Source: CATQHS01 sp965203375
GTDB taxonomy: Bacteria; Actinomycetota; Acidimicrobiia; Acidimicrobiales; Aldehydirespiratoraceae
Direction: 5' to 3'
NCBI GenBank assembly: GCA_965203375.1
Contig: OZ241886.1
Coordinates: 1,612,001-1,676,000, forward strand
DNA: 64,000 bases
How positions within the stretch are numbered: position 1 is the first letter of the stretch; each line of letters opens with the position of its first letter. Under the pieces are notes generated by a model. It was not told where the DNA came from and searched no databases. It saw nothing but the letters and a program-made list of their open reading frames with translations. A program made the position numbers and the translations under genes. Below are positions 43,952-52,526 of this stretch, piece by piece.

Positions 43952-44857
43952 TCAGCCCCCCGCCCCGCCGGGGCCGGACCCGGCGGCCGGGCCGTCGCCG
44001 GCTGCGGCGCCGGGGCCCTCGTGCCCGTAGGGGGCGCCGGTGACGGTGTCGGGGCGCTCGTGGACGTAGGGGGGCTCCAGCATCCGGCGCTGCTGGGGGG
44101 CCCAGTCGTCGGCGGCCGAGTCGGAGGGCCGGGGGTAGGCCCCGCCGGGCGGCTCCCGCCCGTCCTCCCGGTAGCGGCCCACATGGGCCATGTGGCCGGG
44201 GGCGTAGCGGAAGAAGAGGGCCCGGCGCTCGTGGTCGGCGGTCCACCGCAGGGTTCCGTGGGTGAGGGCCTCGGTGAAGATCAGGACCGAGCCGGCCCTC
44301 AGGGCCACCCGCTCGACCCACGGGCCCGGGTCGGCCAGGGGCTCGAAGCCGGCCGGGCAGGCGAAGTTGGCCTTGTGGCTGCCCGGGAGGGCGCAGAAGC
44401 CCCCGTCGTCGGGGCCCATGTCGCACAGCGCGTACTGGACCACCAGCAGCCCCGAGCGGATCAGCCCGTCGACGACCTCATAGGAGATGGCCGGCTCCCA
44501 CGGGACCCGGCCGCCGTGGAGCCCGAAGGGGCCGCCGCCCTTGCGCATGACCATGGCGTGGCCGTGGTCGTAGCGGAACCAGGGGCCGAGGAAGTCGGCC
44601 AGGTAGCCGGCGATGCGGGGATGGCCGATCAACCGCCGGAACGGCTCGTCCCAGGCGTGCAGGGGCCCGGCCGAGATCTGCCGCTCGTCGTTCTTCCAGA
44701 AGTCGAAGAAGGGGTCCTCGCCCGGGGTCTGGCCCCAGATGTCGTAGTCGTCCAACCGCCGGTTGAGCTCCTCCAGCTCGGCGGGCCCGAGCACGTCCTC
44801 GACCACCAGGTAGCCCTGCAGGTCGAACAGGTAGCGCTCCTCCTCGGTCGGGTGCAT
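43952..44857 (-). CDS. Phytanoyl-CoA dioxygenase (PhyH) family protein
   Basis: The 301-residue protein is a non-heme Fe(II)/2-oxoglutarate dioxygenase of the PhyH type: LFDLQGYLVVEDVLGPAEL at the start, LHGGRVPW in the metal-binding HxD/E region, VVQYALCDMGPDDGGFCALPGSHK, and a late LTHGTLRWTADHERRALFFRY with the distal His and 2-oxoglutarate Arg. The HxD-site is in modified context and the assignment of metal ligands is tentative. ATG 44857 is the start. Its ~30-residue C-terminal tail is Gly/Pro-rich. It stands 6 bp upstream of the ATPase gene and 20 bp downstream of the SDR, in one operon. Confidence 0.85.
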   Translation of the reverse strand: MHPTEEERYLFDLQGYLVVEDVLGPAELEELNRRLDDYDIWGQTPGEDPFFDFWKNDERQISAGPLHAWDEPFRRLIGHPRIAGYLADFLGPWFRYDHGHAMVMRKGGGPFGLHGGRVPWEPAISYEVVDGLIRSGLLVVQYALCDMGPDDGGFCALPGSHKANFACPAGFEPLADPGPWVERVALRAGSVLIFTEALTHGTLRWTADHERRALFFRYAPGHMAHVGRYREDGREPPGGAYPRPSDSAADDWAPQQRRMLEPPYVHERPDTVTGAPYGHEGPGAAAGDGPAAGSGPGGAGG

Positions 44858-44877
44858 GGGCCGTCCGGGCGTCCGCG

Positions 44878-45672
44878 TCAGTAGACGGCCCGGCCGCCGG
44901 TCAGGTCGAAGGTGAAGCCGGTGGTGAAGCTGCACATGGGCGAGAGGGCGAAGGCGGCCAGGTCGGCCACCTCCTGGAGGGCGCCGGTGCGCCGCATGGG
45001 GATCTTCTCGGTCATGTAGTCGACCTGGGCTTGGGGCAGGGCGTCGACCATGGGGGTCTGGATGACGGCGGGGGCCATGGCGTTGATGGTCACCCCGGTG
45101 GTGGCGTACTCCTTGCCCATGGTCTTGACCAGGCCGATGAGCCCGGCCTTGGTGGCGGAGTAGGCGGCCATCCCGGCGTTGCCCTCCTTGCCGGCGATGG
45201 AGGCGATGTGCAGGATTCGCCCGTAGCCGCGCTCGAGCATGTGGGGCAGGACGGCCTGGGTTGTCAGCAGCGCCCCCCGGAGGTTCACCCGGTAGACCCG
45301 GTCGAAGTCCTCGGGGTCCACCTCGTGGGTGGACAGGTTGGTGGCGCCGGTGATCCCGGCGGTGTTGAGGAGGCCGTCGATGCGGCCGGCCGAGTCGATG
45401 GCCGCGGCCATGGCCTCGGATGCGGATGGGGCCTCGGTCACGTCCACTGACGCGGCCCAGGCGCCGGCCCCGCCGTCTCTGATCTCGGCCGCCGTCTCCT
45501 CGGCGCCCGCCAGGTCGAGGTCCAGGCACGGCACCGTCGCCCCCAGCGATCCCAGATGGACGGCGCAGGACCGGCCGATCCCGCTGGCCGCGCCGACCAC
45601 GACGACGGTCCGCCCCGCGAAGGAGAGCCCTCCGGCGCTGGATTCGGGCATCGCGTGCTCCTCCTCGGTCAT
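44878..45672 (-). CDS. Short-chain dehydrogenase/reductase
   Basis: A classical 264-residue SDR: VVVVGAASGIGRS (TGxxxGxG), LLNTAGITG (NNAG position), HIASIAG with the catalytic Ser, YSATKAGLIGL (YxxxK), and FTTGFTFDLTGGRAVY at the C-terminus. ATG 45672 has an AGGGGGGC SD. Neighbouring rhamnonate-type enzymes make a role as sugar (rhamnose) 1-dehydrogenase or keto-deoxy-sugar-acid dehydrogenase attractive, but the substrate is inferred from context only. It is divergent from the binding-protein gene. Confidence 0.87.
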   Translation of the reverse strand: MTEEEHAMPESSAGGLSFAGRTVVVVGAASGIGRSCAVHLGSLGATVPCLDLDLAGAEETAAEIRDGGAGAWAASVDVTEAPSASEAMAAAIDSAGRIDGLLNTAGITGATNLSTHEVDPEDFDRVYRVNLRGALLTTQAVLPHMLERGYGRILHIASIAGKEGNAGMAAYSATKAGLIGLVKTMGKEYATTGVTINAMAPAVIQTPMVDALPQAQVDYMTEKIPMRRTGALQEVADLAAFALSPMCSFTTGFTFDLTGGRAVY

Positions 45673-45782
45673 AGCGCCCCCCTTGAGCCCGCGCACTTTA
45701 CCGGCCGCGGGGGGCGAAGTACAGTGCCCGGGCCTGAGGCCGCCGCCTCCGCGGCGGTCGTCAAACGAGGGGGACAACGCCT

Positions 45783-47245
45783 ATGACTCGCTACTACGAC
45801 ATGGACCGGCGACGGTTCCTGACCTTGACCGGGGGAGGCCTGGGAGCGGCCGCCATCCTCGCCGCCTGCGGCGGCAGCGACGACGGCGAGACCTCTCCCG
45901 CCACCGCCGCTCCCGGCACCACCGCCGCTCCCGGCACCACCGCCGCTCCCGGCACCACCGCCGCTCCCGGCACCACCGCCGCTCCCACCACCGCGGCCGC
46001 GCCTGCAGAGCTGAGCGGCTCGCTGCGCTGGGGGCGATGACCCTGCCCGGCCTTCCCTACTTCGACGAGGTCCCGAACATGATCGATTCGTTCACCGCCC
46101 TGCACCCGGGCGTGGAGATCGAGTTCGAGGAGATCGCCCCCGACGGCTACACCGACAAGCTGGTGGCCTACAAGGCCGTCGACAACATGCCCGACATCTT
46201 CTTCAGCCACAACGGCTGGGTCGACCTCTTCGCCCAGCAGGGCGTGACCCTCGACATGAGGCCCTACCTGGAGGCCGATCCCGACCTCAACGTCGACTCC
46301 TGGTACCCGTCGATGCTGCAGGTCTGCTCCACCGTGGCGCTGGGCGACCAGCCCGCGGGCGAGATGCACTGCCAGGGCATGAGCGCCGACGTGAACACCT
46401 TCTTCTACAACATCCCGATGCTCACCGACGCCGGCCTCGAGCTGCCCGGAGAAGGCTTCACCTGGGAGGACATGGCCGAGTACGCCCGGGTGCTCACCAC
46501 CGGCGACGTCATCGGCTACGGGCTGCTGGCCGACAACGCCGACAACGCCCACGGGGCCATAGGGGCCTACGGCGGCGACTACCTCGACGAGGAGAACCAG
46601 GTCCTGATGGTCGACGACGCCTTCAAGAACGGCCTCCGGGCCATCTGGGACCCGGTGAGGGAGGGGGTCTTCGCCACCCCCGAGCAGGTCACCGCGGCCG
46701 GCGACCTCCACGCCGGGTTCATCGGCGGGCGGTTCGCCATGGTGGAGGGCGCGGTGTGGTCGGTGCCCGCGCTGCGAGCGGCCGAGTTCGAATGGGACGT
46801 CCACACCCTGCCCGAGGGCCCGGCCGGCACCCGGGGCGGCGGCGGGACGGCCGGCTGGGGCGTCAGCGCCCAAACCGACCATCCCGACGTGGTCTGGGAG
46901 CTCGTAAAGCACATCTACGGACCGGCCTACACGGCCTGGATGGAGAGCGGGTCGGTGGTCCCGCCGCTCAAGCGGTACGCCGACGACCCGACCTGGAGAC
47001 AGCCTCCGCCCAACAACTTCCAGGCCTTCCTCGATGCGGCCAACAGCATCATCATCAGCCCCATCGGGGGACCCTTCGACAGCGCCGGCGGCGTCCATTT
47101 CGCCGCCTTCCAGAGCGCCTTCCGGCGCTACGCCGTCGAGGGGCAGTCGATGGACGACGCCCTGGCGCCGTACATAGAAGAGATCAACGCCGCCCTGGCC
47201 GAGACCCCGGCGGTGAGGCGGGACATTCCCATAGAGCTGGGCTGA
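45783..47245 (+). CDS. ABC sugar-binding lipoprotein (Tat signal) with apparent -1 nt frameshift at 46030-46034
   Basis: The N-terminal frame (45783-46040) encodes MDRRRFLTL (twin-arginine) and a lipobox ILAAC, then a TAAPGT repeat linker and AELSGSLRWG, and stops. The rest continues in the +2-shifted frame from 46036 (AMTLPGLPYFDEVPNMI...) to 47245 and has the extracellular solute-binding protein family 1 look (VEIEFEEIAPDGYTDKLVAY, FFSHNGWVDLFAQQG, GRFAMVEGAVWS). One extra G in the G5 run at 46030-46034 would join both into a single ~487-residue protein. Since the permeases follow intact, a sequencing error or very recent mutation is likely. It would capture the imported glycoside at the membrane's outer face. 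Confidence 0.82.
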
Positions 47246-47323
47246 ACCCGGCGCCTTGGCGTCGATGCCGCCATCCGCCGCACCGGGTTTGGCCTCCGCC
47301 CGCGGCGGCGGCTGAGGGCGTCG

Positions 47324-48220
47324 GTGCGGCGGTACCGCGCCGTCACGTGGCGCGGCCAGGAGCGGCTGGCCGGGTACACCCTGGTGGCCCCGGCTCTGGG
47401 GATGTTCGCGGTGTTCCTGTTCAGCCCGCTGGTGTACGGGGTCTACCTCAGCCTCACCGACTCCAACCTCTTGGAGGGCGAGAACTTCATCTGGTTCGAG
47501 AACTACCTGAACCTGCACGAGGACCCGCTGTTCTTCCGGTCCCTGCGCACCACCGGCCTGCTGTTCCTGGAGGTCACCCCCCTGGCCATCGGCATCTCGT
47601 TCCTGTTCGCCAACCTGCTGAACCTGCGGGTCAGGGGAACCGGCCTGTTCCGGCTGGCCTATTTCCTGCCCCTGGTGGTATCGGGAGTGTCGGTGGCCAC
47701 CATGTTCCGGTTCGTGTTCACCAGCGACGGGCTCCTCAACACCTTCCTGAGCGTCTTCGTCGACACGTCCACCCCGTATCTGGTGCTGCCCTGGTGGACC
47801 CCGCATGTGGTGTCGGTCATCCTGCTGTGGACGCTGGTGCCGCTCAACACGGTGTTCTACATGGCCGCGCTCCAGAGCGTCCCCCGGGAGCAGCTCGACG
47901 CGGCCACGGTGGACGGCGCGGGCGCCTGGCAGAAGGCCCGCTACGTCACCTGGCCGCTCTCGGCCCCGACCACCTTCTTGCTGGTGATCCTGAACCTGGC
48001 CATCACCAGCATCGGCTCGTGGGACATCATCAACGTCCTCACCGGCGGGGGGCCCGACTACAGCACCACCACCACCGCCCACCTCCTCTACCAGCGGGCG
48101 TTCAGGGGCCAGTTCGAGATCGGGCTCGGCTCGGCCATGGGCGTGGCGCTGACGGCCGCGCTGCTGCTGCTGACCGTCGTCTTGTTCAAGGCCCAGAGCC
48201 GATGGACGCACTACGGATGA
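47324..48220 (+). CDS. ABC sugar permease (MalF/UgpA type)
   Basis: A 298-residue protein with six membrane helices and the permease EAA loop REQLDAATVDGAGAWQKARYVTWPL near residue 190. Its start AGYTLVAPALGMFAVFLFSPLVYGVYLS is typical of CUT1 family inner permeases. GTG 47324 is the best start. It lies 78 bp downstream of the binding protein and is followed 25 bp later by the second permease. Confidence 0.93.
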   Translation: MRRYRAVTWRGQERLAGYTLVAPALGMFAVFLFSPLVYGVYLSLTDSNLLEGENFIWFENYLNLHEDPLFFRSLRTTGLLFLEVTPLAIGISFLFANLLNLRVRGTGLFRLAYFLPLVVSGVSVATMFRFVFTSDGLLNTFLSVFVDTSTPYLVLPWWTPHVVSVILLWTLVPLNTVFYMAALQSVPREQLDAATVDGAGAWQKARYVTWPLSAPTTFLLVILNLAITSIGSWDIINVLTGGGPDYSTTTTAHLLYQRAFRGQFEIGLGSAMGVALTAALLLLTVVLFKAQSRWTHYG

Positions 48221-48245
48221 GCCGCCGCCGGGGGGCGACGCGCCG

Positions 48246-49100
48246 ATGAGCGCCTTGGCCGCGGTCGCCAGGCATCGGGGGCGCATCGCCGTCTACGCGA
48301 TCCTGACCCTGGGGTCGGTGGTGATGGTGGCCCCCTTCCTGTTCAACCTGTCGAAGTCGCTGCAGACCGCGCCCCAGACCTTCGCCTTCCCCTTCGAGTG
48401 GTGGCCCGAGCCCTTCCGGTGGTCGAACTACGCCGAGGCCTACGGCGAGATCGGCACCCGGGCCTTCGTCAACAGCGCCGTCCTGACCGTGGTGGTGGTG
48501 ACCGGGCAGGCCGCTTTGGGCATGATGGCCGGGTTCGCCTTCTCCACGCTGCGGTTCCCGCTGCGGGACTCGCTGTTCATCTTCCTGGTCGGCGGTCTGC
48601 TGGTTCCCTTCCACGTCATCATGATCCCGCTGTTCATGTTCGTCTTCCGGATCGGCTGGCTCGACACCTACTGGGGGCTGATAATCCCGATCGTGGCCTA
48701 CACCGACGTGTCGGTGTTCATGTTCCGGCAGTTTTTCCGAACCGTTCCCCGGGAGCTGTACGAGGCCGGGGTCCTCGACGGGGCCGGGCCGATCCGGGTG
48801 TTCCGCAGCGTCTACGCCCCGCTGGCCGGCCCCACCGTGGTGGCCTTCGTCATCGTCTCGTTCTTGGCCGCCTGGAATCTGTACGCCTGGCCTTTCCTGG
48901 CCGTCTCCGACCCCGACCTGCGGGTGGTGACCCTCCAGCTCGGCATCGCGGGCGGCACCTTCAACTCCACCTCCAACCCGCTGCGGCCCGAGATCCTGTC
49001 GGCCATGTCCATGCTGTCCATGCTCCCGGTGATCGCCGTGTTCATGGTGATGCAGCGGCGATTCGTAGAGAGCATGGCCCGGTCGGGCATGACCGGGTGA
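48246..49100 (+). CDS. ABC sugar permease (MalG/UgpE type)
   Basis: A 284-residue, six-helix CUT1 permease. PQTFAFPFEWWPEPFRWSNY early and the EAA loop PRELYEAGVLDGAGPIRVFRSVYAPL are characteristic of the MalG/UgpE partner. ATG 48246 is the start. It pairs with the upstream permease and closes the importer operon; a repeat element with a strong hairpin begins 15 bp after its stop. Confidence 0.94.
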   Translation: MSALAAVARHRGRIAVYAILTLGSVVMVAPFLFNLSKSLQTAPQTFAFPFEWWPEPFRWSNYAEAYGEIGTRAFVNSAVLTVVVVTGQAALGMMAGFAFSTLRFPLRDSLFIFLVGGLLVPFHVIMIPLFMFVFRIGWLDTYWGLIIPIVAYTDVSVFMFRQFFRTVPRELYEAGVLDGAGPIRVFRSVYAPLAGPTVVAFVIVSFLAAWNLYAWPFLAVSDPDLRVVTLQLGIAGGTFNSTSNPLRPEILSAMSMLSMLPVIAVFMVMQRRFVESMARSGMTG

Positions 49101-49114
49101 TCGTGTCTTGTCTC

Positions 49115-49205
49115 GGTTGCTTTGTCCCGGCCGGCGGGTCCTGTCACGGGCGCGGTTTTGCCGCGGGGCGGCAAAACCTTGCCCCCGTGCCACCCCCCGG
49201 CCTGG
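49115..49205. repeat. Dispersed 3'-flank element, copy 2, with the same hairpin
   Basis: Nearly identical to 24358-24447, including the perfect hairpin at 49155-49179 (GGTTTTGCCGC/GCGGCAAAACC, GGG loop) and both flanks CGGTTGCTT... and ...CCGGCCTG. After it, CCGGCCTGGCTTGCTGG is partly repeated at ~49198 and ~49233, running up to the next gene start. No gene is seen in 49101-49279. Confidence 0.88.
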
Positions 49206-49282
49206 CTTGCTGGCTCGGGGAAGCCGCTACCCGGCCTGGCTTGCTGGTCCGGGAAGGCCCACCCGGGCTGGCTTGGTGAGTG

Positions 49283-50185
49283 ATGTTTCTTAAGGAGTCT
49301 TCGGTCCTGGATCTGGGAGGGGAGGAAGGTCTGCGGCGGTTGGTGGGGGATGGGTATTTGTTTGTGCGGGGGGTTTTGCCGGTGGGGGATGTGGCTGAGG
49401 TGGAGGCGGCGGTTGGCGGGGCGGTGGCGGACGCGCCGGGGTGGATGGCGCCTGGGGCGGACCCGGCCGATTGGCGGGCGGGGCCGGCGGCTGCGGCCGA
49501 GGGCTATGACGACCCCGATTTTTTGGCCATGTACCGCCGGGTCCAGAGCCTTCAGGTCTTCCACGAGTTGGCGCACCACCGGCGCATCGTGTCGGCGGTG
49601 TCGGGCCTGCTCGGCGGCGAGGTCTTCGCCCACGCCAACCATGTGGCCCGGGTGGTGGGGCCGGCGGACCGGGTCCCGCCCACCCGCAACCATCAGGACT
49701 GGCGGCCGGTCCAGGGCGCGGCCGACACTCTCACCGTGTGGGTGCCGCTGGCCGACATTCCCCTCGAGATGGGCGGGCTCAGGGTCTTGGAGGGCTCGCA
49801 CCGGCTGGGCGTTCTGCCGCTGGACCCGGAGCTGGGCACGATCAGGATCGACGACGGCGATTCGAGATGGCGCACCGCCTCCTACCGGCGCGGCGACGCC
49901 CTGATCTTCCACAGCCTCACCGTCCACGGGGCCCTGCCCAACACCACCGGCGCCCTCCGCCGATCCTGCGAGTTCCGCTACCAGAGAATCAGCGACCCGG
50001 CCGTGCCCTCCACCGTGCGCAACCCCCACTGGCACCCCGCCATCCCCGACTGGCCCGAACTGACCAAGGACTGGACCTCCCTTGCCTCCATCCAAACCCC
50101 CGATTTCCCCGAAGTCGACCTGCAAGACGACACCACCCCCCATCTCCCCACCCCACCATCAAGCCTCCTAGGAACGGCCGTCTAG
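49283..50185 (+). CDS. Phytanoyl-CoA dioxygenase (PhyH) family protein
   Basis: A 300-residue Fe(II)/2-oxoglutarate dioxygenase: VGDGYLFVRGVLPVGDV, NHQDWRPVQG (HxD metal motif), VWVPLADIPLEMGGLRVLEGSHR and SLTVHGALPNTTGALRRSCEFRYQ (distal His and 2OG-binding Arg). The set of iron ligands looks complete, unlike the paralogue at 43952. The start is ATG 49283 or the GTG at 49280. It is convergent with the first enolase gene and shares the CTAG stop. Its place in a sugar-catabolism locus suggests an oxygenase step on a decorated glycoside, but this is only inference. Confidence 0.87.
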   Translation: MFLKESSVLDLGGEEGLRRLVGDGYLFVRGVLPVGDVAEVEAAVGGAVADAPGWMAPGADPADWRAGPAAAAEGYDDPDFLAMYRRVQSLQVFHELAHHRRIVSAVSGLLGGEVFAHANHVARVVGPADRVPPTRNHQDWRPVQGAADTLTVWVPLADIPLEMGGLRVLEGSHRLGVLPLDPELGTIRIDDGDSRWRTASYRRGDALIFHSLTVHGALPNTTGALRRSCEFRYQRISDPAVPSTVRNPHWHPAIPDWPELTKDWTSLASIQTPDFPEVDLQDDTTPHLPTPPSSLLGTAV

Positions 50186-51348
50186 GCGAAGATGGCCTCG
50201 TTGACGCGGACGCCCAGGCCGGGCCCGGCTCCGATGGTGACCCGCCCCCGGTCGGGCTGCGGCTCGTCGTCGAAGATCGGCGCCTGCTCGGAGTCGGGCA
50301 GCGAGTCCCAGACCGGGATGGGGAAGTGCTCGACCATGGGGATGCCCGCGGTGGCCAGGGCGTAGTGGATGTGGGTGGCGCCGTAGGCGTGGGGTATGAC
50401 CGTCACCCCGGCCGCCTGGGCCAGGGCCGCGATCTTGCGCCCCTCGGTGAACCCCCCGCAGCGGCGCAGGTCGGGCTGGAGGATGTCCATGGCCTCCCGC
50501 TCGATGATGTCTAGGAACCCGTAGCGGGTGTACTCGTGCTCGCCGCCGGAGATGGGGATGCTGGTCTCCTGGCGCAGCCTGGCGTAGCTGCGCAGGTCGT
50601 CGGGCACGAACGGCTCCTCCACCCAGGCCATGTTGTAGGGCTCCAGGCGGCGGCACATCTTCTTGGCGTAGTTGAAGTCCCAGCCCATGTAGGCGTCGCC
50701 CATGATCTCGATGTCGGGGCCCACCGCCTCGCGGACGTTGGCCACGTGGGCCTCGTTGGCGGCCATGCCCTTCACCCCGTGGCCCGGCCCGGACGGGAAG
50801 CGCAGCTTCATGGCCTCGTACCCCTCGGCCACGTAGGCCCGGGCCTCGTCGGCCACCTTGTCGGCCCCCACCGGGTGCAGGGCCGACGCGTACACCGGGA
50901 CCGAGGGGTGGACCTTGCCGCCCAGCAGCTCGTACACCGGCTTGCCCGCGGCCCGGCCCAGGTTGTCCCACAGGGCGATGTCGATGGCGCTGATGGTCTG
51001 CAGGGCTATGCCCTTGCGCCCGTAGGGGAGGGTGGCCCGGTACATGCGGTCCCACAGGCCTTCCACGTCGGCGGCATCGGCCCCGATCAGCAGGTGCTTG
51101 AGGTGGCCGTCGATGATCCCGGCCACCGCGTTGACGCCGTCCTCGCACCAGCCCTGGCCGACGGCGCCGTCGGCGGTGGTGATCTCCACCACCGCCATGT
51201 GGGACTCCCAGAACCACGAGCCCCGGGTCTCCTGATATTCGGGGTACACGTCCAGGGGTGTCACCAGCGGCAGCCACTTCTCCCGCTCGGCCAGATGGCC
51301 CCAGATCGAGCGGGGGGCGTGGCGGACCCGCACGCCGGTTATCTCCAT
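50182..51348 (-). CDS. Mandelate racemase/enolase-family protein, rhamnonate-dehydratase-like (copy 1)
   Basis: The 388-residue protein has the capping domain with EYQETRGSWFWESHMAVVEI, YGRKGIALQTISAIDIALWD, GYEAMKLRFPSGPG (Lys strand), MGDAYMGWDFNYA (first metal Asp), WVEEPFVPDDL (Glu), ISGGEHEYTRYGF (third metal ligand, Glu) and HAYGATHIHYA (catalytic His). This matches L-rhamnonate dehydratase-like enzymes, which form 2-keto-3-deoxy-rhamnonate, more than other subgroups, though close sugar-acid dehydratases cannot be excluded. ATG 51348 is the start. A paralogue lies at 53572. Confidence 0.85.
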   Translation of the reverse strand: MEITGVRVRHAPRSIWGHLAEREKWLPLVTPLDVYPEYQETRGSWFWESHMAVVEITTADGAVGQGWCEDGVNAVAGIIDGHLKHLLIGADAADVEGLWDRMYRATLPYGRKGIALQTISAIDIALWDNLGRAAGKPVYELLGGKVHPSVPVYASALHPVGADKVADEARAYVAEGYEAMKLRFPSGPGHGVKGMAANEAHVANVREAVGPDIEIMGDAYMGWDFNYAKKMCRRLEPYNMAWVEEPFVPDDLRSYARLRQETSIPISGGEHEYTRYGFLDIIEREAMDILQPDLRRCGGFTEGRKIAALAQAAGVTVIPHAYGATHIHYALATAGIPMVEHFPIPVWDSLPDSEQAPIFDDEPQPDRGRVTIGAGPGLGVRVNEAIFA

Positions 51349-51389
51349 CGTCTCAAACCTCCGTCGCTTACGGTTCCCTTAAGTGTCAG

Positions 51390-52469
51390 TCACCGGCCGG
51401 GCACGGCCTGCAGCCTGCCGGTGCGGGCCGACTGGTAGGCCGCCTCCAGCAGGCGGACCACCGCCGCGCCCAGCTCGGCCGGCGACCGGTTCCGGTCCCG
51501 GCCCAATATCACGTCCACCAGGTTGTTCACCGGGGCGTCCTCGGGATAGGCCTCGGCGTAGGCCCGGGGCCCGGCTGGCTTGGGGTCGGCCGGGTTGCGT
51601 ACCACCGAGCCGTCGGCCCGGTACAGGCCCAGCTCCGAGGTCGACAGGTCCAGCCAGATGTGGCCCCCGGTTCCGTAGATGCGGTACTCCAGCAGCTCCT
51701 CCTGGGTGCGGACCGTGGACCCGGTGGAGTCGATGGTGCCGATGCAGCCCCCCTCGAACCGCACGGCCAGGGCGTCCACCAGATCGACCCTCAGGTCCTT
51801 GTTCTCCATGAAGGCGAACACCTCCGCCGGCGCCAGCCCGGTCATGAACAGCAGCAGGGCGGCCGAGTGGGTGATCTGGACGATGGCCTGGCCGCCGCCG
51901 GACAGGGCCGGGTCGCCGTAGGTGTCGGTCCCGGTGGGGGTGATGGTGAACCCGACCGCGTCGGCCACCAGATCGACGTCGCCCCGGAACAGGTCCCACA
52001 CGATGGAGGCGAACAGGGAGTGGACGTACAGCAGCTCGCCGATCTCGCCCGCCGCGATCCAGTCCCGGGCGGCCAGCACCTGCTGGTTGAAGTGGTAGGG
52101 GTAGCCGACCACGATCTCCAGCCCCCGCCCGGACGCCTCCTCCAGCAGTCGGGCCGCGTGGCGAGACTCCACCGTCATGGGCTTCTCCAGCATCAGGTGG
52201 GCCCCGGCGGCCAGCGCGTCCATGGCCACCTCGAAGTGGGCGGTGTGGGGCACGGCGATCACCACCCCGTCCAGGTCCTCGTTCTCGAGCATCTGGCGGT
52301 GGTCGGGGTAGGCGGCGGCCGGGCCGAACGCCGAGGCGGCCCGCTCCCTCTTGGAATCCACCCGCTCGGCGATGGCGGCCAGCTCGGCGTCGGGGTTGGC
52401 GACGATGGCGGGAAGATGGGCCCGGGTGGACCACCATCCGGCCCCCACTACTCCGATCCTGGCCGCCAT
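51390..52469 (-). CDS. Gfo/Idh/MocA family oxidoreductase
   Basis: A 359-residue protein with a Rossmann start (GVVGAGWWSTRAHLPAI), VVIAVPHTAHFEVAMDALAAG, and EKPMT at about residue 95 (the EKP motif that places the active-site Lys), followed by the C-terminal alpha/beta domain with GYPYHFNQQVL and THSAALLLFMTG. Such enzymes oxidise or reduce sugars or inositols with NAD(P). ATG 52469 is the start. It lies between enolase copy 1 and the aldolase, so a role in the sugar pathway is expected. Confidence 0.88.
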   Translation of the reverse strand: MAARIGVVGAGWWSTRAHLPAIVANPDAELAAIAERVDSKRERAASAFGPAAAYPDHRQMLENEDLDGVVIAVPHTAHFEVAMDALAAGAHLMLEKPMTVESRHAARLLEEASGRGLEIVVGYPYHFNQQVLAARDWIAAGEIGELLYVHSLFASIVWDLFRGDVDLVADAVGFTITPTGTDTYGDPALSGGGQAIVQITHSAALLLFMTGLAPAEVFAFMENKDLRVDLVDALAVRFEGGCIGTIDSTGSTVRTQEELLEYRIYGTGGHIWLDLSTSELGLYRADGSVVRNPADPKPAGPRAYAEAYPEDAPVNNLVDVILGRDRNRSPAELGAAVVRLLEAAYQSARTGRLQAVPGR

Positions 52470-52526
52470 GGGCTCACCTCCCGGTCTTGGTCATAGCGCT
52501 GTCATCTCGTCGGCGAACTGTAATGC

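Noticed and set aside
46020..46045. Programmed ribosomal frameshift in the binding-protein gene
   Set aside because: The site is a plain G5 run with no classical slippery heptamer or convincing downstream structure; a base-call error or mutation is simpler.
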